Of a stretch of 64,000 bases of DNA, positions 60,650 to 64,000 are shown piece after piece. A program made the translations under genes and the position numbers. The DNA is from Listeria weihenstephanensis. GTDB lineage: Bacteria > Bacillota > Bacilli > Lactobacillales > Listeriaceae. The notes under the pieces are model-generated. The model was not told the origin of the DNA. It was given only the letters and a program-made list of their open reading frames with translations, and ran no database searches. Positions within the stretch are counted from its first letter, which is position 1. Each line of letters begins with the position of its first letter. The stretch covers positions 818,036 through 882,035 of the forward strand of contig NZ_CP011102.1 in the NCBI RefSeq assembly GCF_003534205.1, given 5' to 3'.

Positions 60650-61326
60650 TGTTAGATAATGTAGTGAAAAGTTCGATGGCCGATTTAGATGTGTGGCAAA
60701 TAGTGATGTATAGCGGGGCTTCGGTTCTCTTAGGGATACTGGTTGCTTGTGTTCATATGTACCGCAACACGTATTCGCAAAGTTTCATCGTGACGTTGAC
60801 GATTTTGCCAATTTTGGTGCAGTCGGTTATCATGCTGGTAAATGGAAATGTTGGTACGGGTATCGCTGTTTTGGGAGCGTTCAGTTTGATTCGTTTCCGT
60901 TCTGTGGCAGGTGGCGCGCGCGAAATTAGTAGTATTTTTTGGTCGATGGGAATTGGGCTGGCGACAGGGATGGGTTATCTGATGTACGCGCTCATTTTCT
61001 CCGCATTTGTGGCGCTTGTTTTGATCATTCTGACGCGAACTAAATTCGGATCAAAGAGTAAGGTGGCTGAGCGAAGTCTGCGTATTTCGATTCCTGAGGA
61101 TATTGATTACGCGAATCTTTTTGACGATTTATTGCAAAGTTATGGATATGAGATTTCGCTTGATCAAGTACGGACGACCAATATGGGGAGTTTGATGGAG
61201 TTACGGTATTATATTAAACTAAAAAATGTTGATCAGGAAAAAGAGCTAATCGATGCGATTCGCACTAAAAACGGAAATTTGCCGGTTATTTCAGGTCGCG
61301 TTTCGAGTATTAAAGCAGAATTATAA
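60649..61326 (+). CDS. DUF4956 membrane protein
   Basis: 225 residues; ATG overlaps the VTC stop by one base (TAATG). Three to four transmembrane segments (VWQIVMYSGASVLLGILVACV, FIVTLTILPILVQSVIMLV, GIGLATGMGYLMYALIFSAFVALVLIILTR) around the highly conserved loop VGTGIAVLGAFSLIRFRSVAGGAREISSIFWSMGIGL are diagnostic for DUF4956, with a cytosolic ferredoxin-like domain at the end. It is thought to work with the VTC protein, perhaps in polyphosphate handling. Confidence 0.92.
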   Translation: MLDNVVKSSMADLDVWQIVMYSGASVLLGILVACVHMYRNTYSQSFIVTLTILPILVQSVIMLVNGNVGTGIAVLGAFSLIRFRSVAGGAREISSIFWSMGIGLATGMGYLMYALIFSAFVALVLIILTRTKFGSKSKVAERSLRISIPEDIDYANLFDDLLQSYGYEISLDQVRTTNMGSLMELRYYIKLKNVDQEKELIDAIRTKNGNLPVISGRVSSIKAEL

Positions 61327-61812
61327 TGGATCGTTAGGGAACTAGATTCTGGCATTTTTCGCTGTGTTTAAGATAGGAATTGTTATGTATGAGTACCTAA
61401 AGCACAATTTTTTGGTATAAAAAAGAAATATATGCGGTGTGACTCGGCACTTTTTTATGGTATTATAAGATGAAAGTAATGGTGAGGATGGCAAAGGGGA
61501 TTGTAAAGTTCTATTTACGGTTGCATTTTTCGCGCTATTTACAATTAGTCGTTGATCACACATAAAAGTTCTGAGTAGCATCATTGTAAACAACATAATA
61601 AGGCTAGAACAACTCATAAATCTTGGAATGATGCTATTTTTGGTCAGGAATATTTATTAGAGGTGTTGTAGCCTTTTTTTTCGGGAATAGAAAGGGTAGC
61701 TGCATGATTATTACATAGATCACCAAGACGCGAATTGTAAGATTACTTTAATAGCGCAATTATTCTAAAGGTAGAATCACGAATTCGGAAACAGAGTGTG
61801 GAGGTAATCATT
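61327..61812 (+). promoter_or_regulatory. promoter and structured leader of the P-type ATPase gene
   Basis: Candidate promoter TGTGAC (61438-61443), 17 bases, extended TGG plus TATTAT (61461-61466). The ~340-base leader contains complementary pairs ATTGTAAA/TTTACAAT and a 10-bp pairing TAGCATCATT (61576-61585) with AATGATGCTA (61627-61636) followed by T5, i.e. a terminator-like structure well before the coding start, and a second T run at 61673-61681. No known riboswitch class could be recognised. Confidence 0.45.
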
Positions 61813-64000
61813 ATGAAATGGATGGAAAAAGAAATACAAGCCATTTTTACAGCGTTAAATACGAATGCTGATAAGGGGTTAACAGGTGCGGCTGCGTCGA
61901 CGAAAAAGGCGGAAGTTGGACCGAATAAATTCGAGGAAGGGCAGAAGGAGACGCTACTTGCCAAAATTGGACATCATTTGCTGGAGATTACGACGATTAT
62001 CTTACTTGTGGCCGCGGCGATTTCGCTATATTTGGCGGTTACGACGGGTTATGGCTATCCGAAAGTCATCGTTATTTTGGCAATCGTGGTGCTGAATATG
62101 GTGCTGGGAATTTACCAGGAGAATAATGCGGAGCGGGCGCTTGAGGCGCTTCAGAATATGAATGCGCACATGACGCTGGTTATTCGGGATGGTGTGAAGC
62201 AGGAAATTGACGCGACGGAATTGGTGCCTGGCGATATTATTGAACTTGGTGCGGGGGACATGATTCCAGCGGATGCGCGTATTATTGATAGTAGCAGTTT
62301 ACAGGTCGAGGAGTCGGCGCTGACTGGTGAAAGTTTGCCGGTGGAGAAGGATGCGAATGCGATTGTGAGCGAGAAGTCGCCACTCGGGGATCGCTTTAAC
62401 ATGCTATTTTCGGGATGTTTGGTGACGGGAGGTCGTGCGCGGGCCGTCGTTGTGGAAACGGGAATGCATACGGAAATGGGGAAAATTGCGAGCCTGATTA
62501 ACGCGACGAAGAAAACCGAGACGCCTCTGCAAAAACGCTTGAAGGAACTTGCGAAACGCTTGAGTATTGTGGCGCTTGTCGCTGGTGTGCTTGTGTTCGG
62601 TATCGGATTATGGCACGGGGAAACGATGATTGAGATGCTAATGATTGCGGTATCGCTTGCGGTTGCGGCGGTTCCAGAGACGCTTCCTGTCATTGTGACG
62701 ATTACGCTTGCTTATGGCGTGCAGAATATGGTGAAGAAAAACACGATTATTAGACGAATTCCTGCTGTGGAAACGATTGGGAACACGTCGGTGATTTGTT
62801 CGGATAAGACGGGAACATTGACGCAGAACAAGATGCGAATTCAGCAGATTTGGTCGGTGGGTATGACGCCAAGTGCGGTGGAAGAAACGTTCCATGAGCA
62901 GGAAAATGACTTGCTGGAAATGCTGAGTTTGTCGAATAACGCGACGATAGAAGTGACGGACGGCGTGGAGAACATTATTGGGGACCCGACGGAATCTTCT
63001 ATTATTAGGTTGCTAAATGAAAAAGGCCTAACAAAAAAGGAATTGGAGCAGAAATCTCCACGGGTATTTGAATTGCCGTTTGATTCGGGACGGAAGCTGA
63101 TGACGACGATTCATGAAGTAGACGGCGGATTCCTAGCGATTACAAAAGGTGCATTTGATCGGATCCCCGTTACTTTTACGGATGAATTATTAGAGCAAGC
63201 TCGCGATATTCATGATCGTTTTGCTGAGAAAGCGTTACGCGTGATTTCGGTTGCATATAAACGCTACACTGAGATGCCAGAGGATTTGACGGCAGAGGCG
63301 CTGGAGCATGATTTAACTTTTGCGGGGATGGTTGGGATGATTGATCCACCACGACCTGAGAGTAAGCGCGCGGTTTCGGAGGCAAAGAAAGCGGGAATAA
63401 AGACAGTCATGATTACGGGCGACCACATTGTGACAGCTTCTGCGATCGCCAAAGAAATCGGAATTTTGGAAGACGGCGACAAATCAATTACCGGCGCGGA
63501 ACTTGCCGACATGTCGCAGGAGGAACTAGAACGCACGGTTCGCGATTATGCAGTATATGCACGTGTGAGCCCTGAGGATAAAATTCGAATCGTCCAAGCC
63601 TGGCAGAAAAATGGGGAAGTCGTGACGATGACCGGAGATGGTGTCAACGATGCGCCAGCTCTAAAAGCTGCTGATGTCGGCGCTGCAATGGGAATTACAG
63701 GTACGGATGTATCGAAAAATGCTGCCGATATGGTTATTACGGATGATAATTTTGCGACAATTGTTGACGCAGTCTCAGAAGGTAGAACGGCGTATGAGAA
63801 TATTCGCAAAACGATTTATTTTTTGCTTAGCACGAACTTCTCGCAGATTTTCATTATGTTCATTGCGATTACACTCGGTTGGGGCGCGCCAGTTGTAGCG
63901 GTTCAGTTGCTTCTAATTAACGTGGTCGCCGATGGGATTCCTGGTTTTTGCTTAAGCCGTGAAAAAGCCGATGCCAATGTGATGGATCGCCCGCCGATGA
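61813..64000 (+). CDS. P-type (P2A) cation-transporting ATPase, probable Ca2+ pump, 3' end outside window
   Basis: 729 codons to the window end, frame open throughout; GAGGTAATC precedes the ATG. N-terminal cation ATPase domain, actuator motif ALTGESLPVEK, membrane motif VPETLPV (PEGLP type, TM4), phosphorylation motif SDKTGTLTQNKM with D331, hinge GDGVNDAPALKAADVG, and TM6 NVVADG (Asn and Asp of the SERCA/PMR1 Ca2+ site). These point to a SERCA/PMR1-like Ca2+ or Mn2+ exporter. The last one or two hundred residues (TM7-10) are beyond the window. Confidence 0.93.
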   Translation, partial: MKWMEKEIQAIFTALNTNADKGLTGAAASTKKAEVGPNKFEEGQKETLLAKIGHHLLEITTIILLVAAAISLYLAVTTGYGYPKVIVILAIVVLNMVLGIYQENNAERALEALQNMNAHMTLVIRDGVKQEIDATELVPGDIIELGAGDMIPADARIIDSSSLQVEESALTGESLPVEKDANAIVSEKSPLGDRFNMLFSGCLVTGGRARAVVVETGMHTEMGKIASLINATKKTETPLQKRLKELAKRLSIVALVAGVLVFGIGLWHGETMIEMLMIAVSLAVAAVPETLPVIVTITLAYGVQNMVKKNTIIRRIPAVETIGNTSVICSDKTGTLTQNKMRIQQIWSVGMTPSAVEETFHEQENDLLEMLSLSNNATIEVTDGVENIIGDPTESSIIRLLNEKGLTKKELEQKSPRVFELPFDSGRKLMTTIHEVDGGFLAITKGAFDRIPVTFTDELLEQARDIHDRFAEKALRVISVAYKRYTEMPEDLTAEALEHDLTFAGMVGMIDPPRPESKRAVSEAKKAGIKTVMITGDHIVTASAIAKEIGILEDGDKSITGAELADMSQEELERTVRDYAVYARVSPEDKIRIVQAWQKNGEVVTMTGDGVNDAPALKAADVGAAMGITGTDVSKNAADMVITDDNFATIVDAVSEGRTAYENIRKTIYFLLSTNFSQIFIMFIAITLGWGAPVVAVQLLLINVVADGIPGFCLSREKADANVMDRPPM

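Noticed and set aside
61473-61680. Known riboswitch (yybP-ykoY Mn2+, M-box or c-di-AMP) in the ATPase leader
   Set aside because: The conserved cores of these classes could not be found by eye; only generic pairings are visible.

Overview
The window looks like a chromosome segment of a Listeria sensu lato species. The Cas13a protein, as far as I can recall its sequence, is nearly the one described from Listeria newyorkensis (FSL M6-0635) and clearly related to that of L. seeligeri. The rest also fits a low-GC Listeriaceae genome: strong AGGAGG ribosome sites, a sigma-B-type promoter, a WxL surface protein, an Mga-type regulator, a PrfA-like Crp/Fnr protein and LXG toxins. The species is an inference from memory; no search was run.

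Layout. 1-5.6 kb: the 3' part of a large secreted beta-helix/Ig-module protein, an M6-type secreted metalloprotease, and a MarR regulator with a His/Gly-rich tail behind a consensus promoter with two palindromes. 5.6-12.3 kb (mostly minus strand): a sigma-B-type operon (LapA-like, ClC channel, PH-domain protein), nfeD-floA followed by a tandem array built from the floA 3' end, a lipoprotein with a truncated ABC ATPase remnant, a 122-bp hairpin-forming tandem repeat and an azoreductase. 12.4-13.9 kb: an Eis-like acetyltransferase and tRNA-Ser(CGA).

13.86-26.51 kb is a 12.6-kb genomic island. The last 17 bases of the tRNA-Ser gene plus the sequence just after it (33 bp, one mismatch) recur at 26477-26509, so tRNA-Ser is the attachment site. 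The island holds two divergent XRE/small-helical-protein modules, an RRNPP-type regulator divergent from an unannotated 37-residue exported-peptide ORF, an LXG nuclease toxin with intact and decaying YezG-like and SMI1/KNR4 immunity genes, a DUF4274 protein, and a type VI-A CRISPR-Cas13a system with an array on each side of cas13a. No integrase and no cas1/cas2 are present.

26.5-39.1 kb returns to core-like genes: MarR-TauE, a HAD phosphatase, a GNAT-DUF4240 pair, a LysR-YeiH divergent pair, a heterodimeric ABC exporter, a GRP sugar transporter, a WxL protein and an Mga-like regulator. The HAD and sugar-transporter genes share an identical unusual promoter architecture. 40.2-45.9 kb: a giant secreted beta-helix protein with Ig-like modules related to the first gene, and a DUF4352 lipoprotein. 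45.9-59.1 kb: a tightly packed cell-surface polysaccharide operon (UDP-sugar dehydrogenase, several glycosyltransferases including double-domain ones, a coiled-coil protein, an Asp2/XcbB-like hydrolase, a TagGH-type exporter, an epimerase). 59.1-64 kb: a Crp/Fnr regulator, a VTC polyphosphate polymerase-DUF4956 operon with a palindrome at the class II activator position, and a P-type Ca2+ ATPase cut by the window end.
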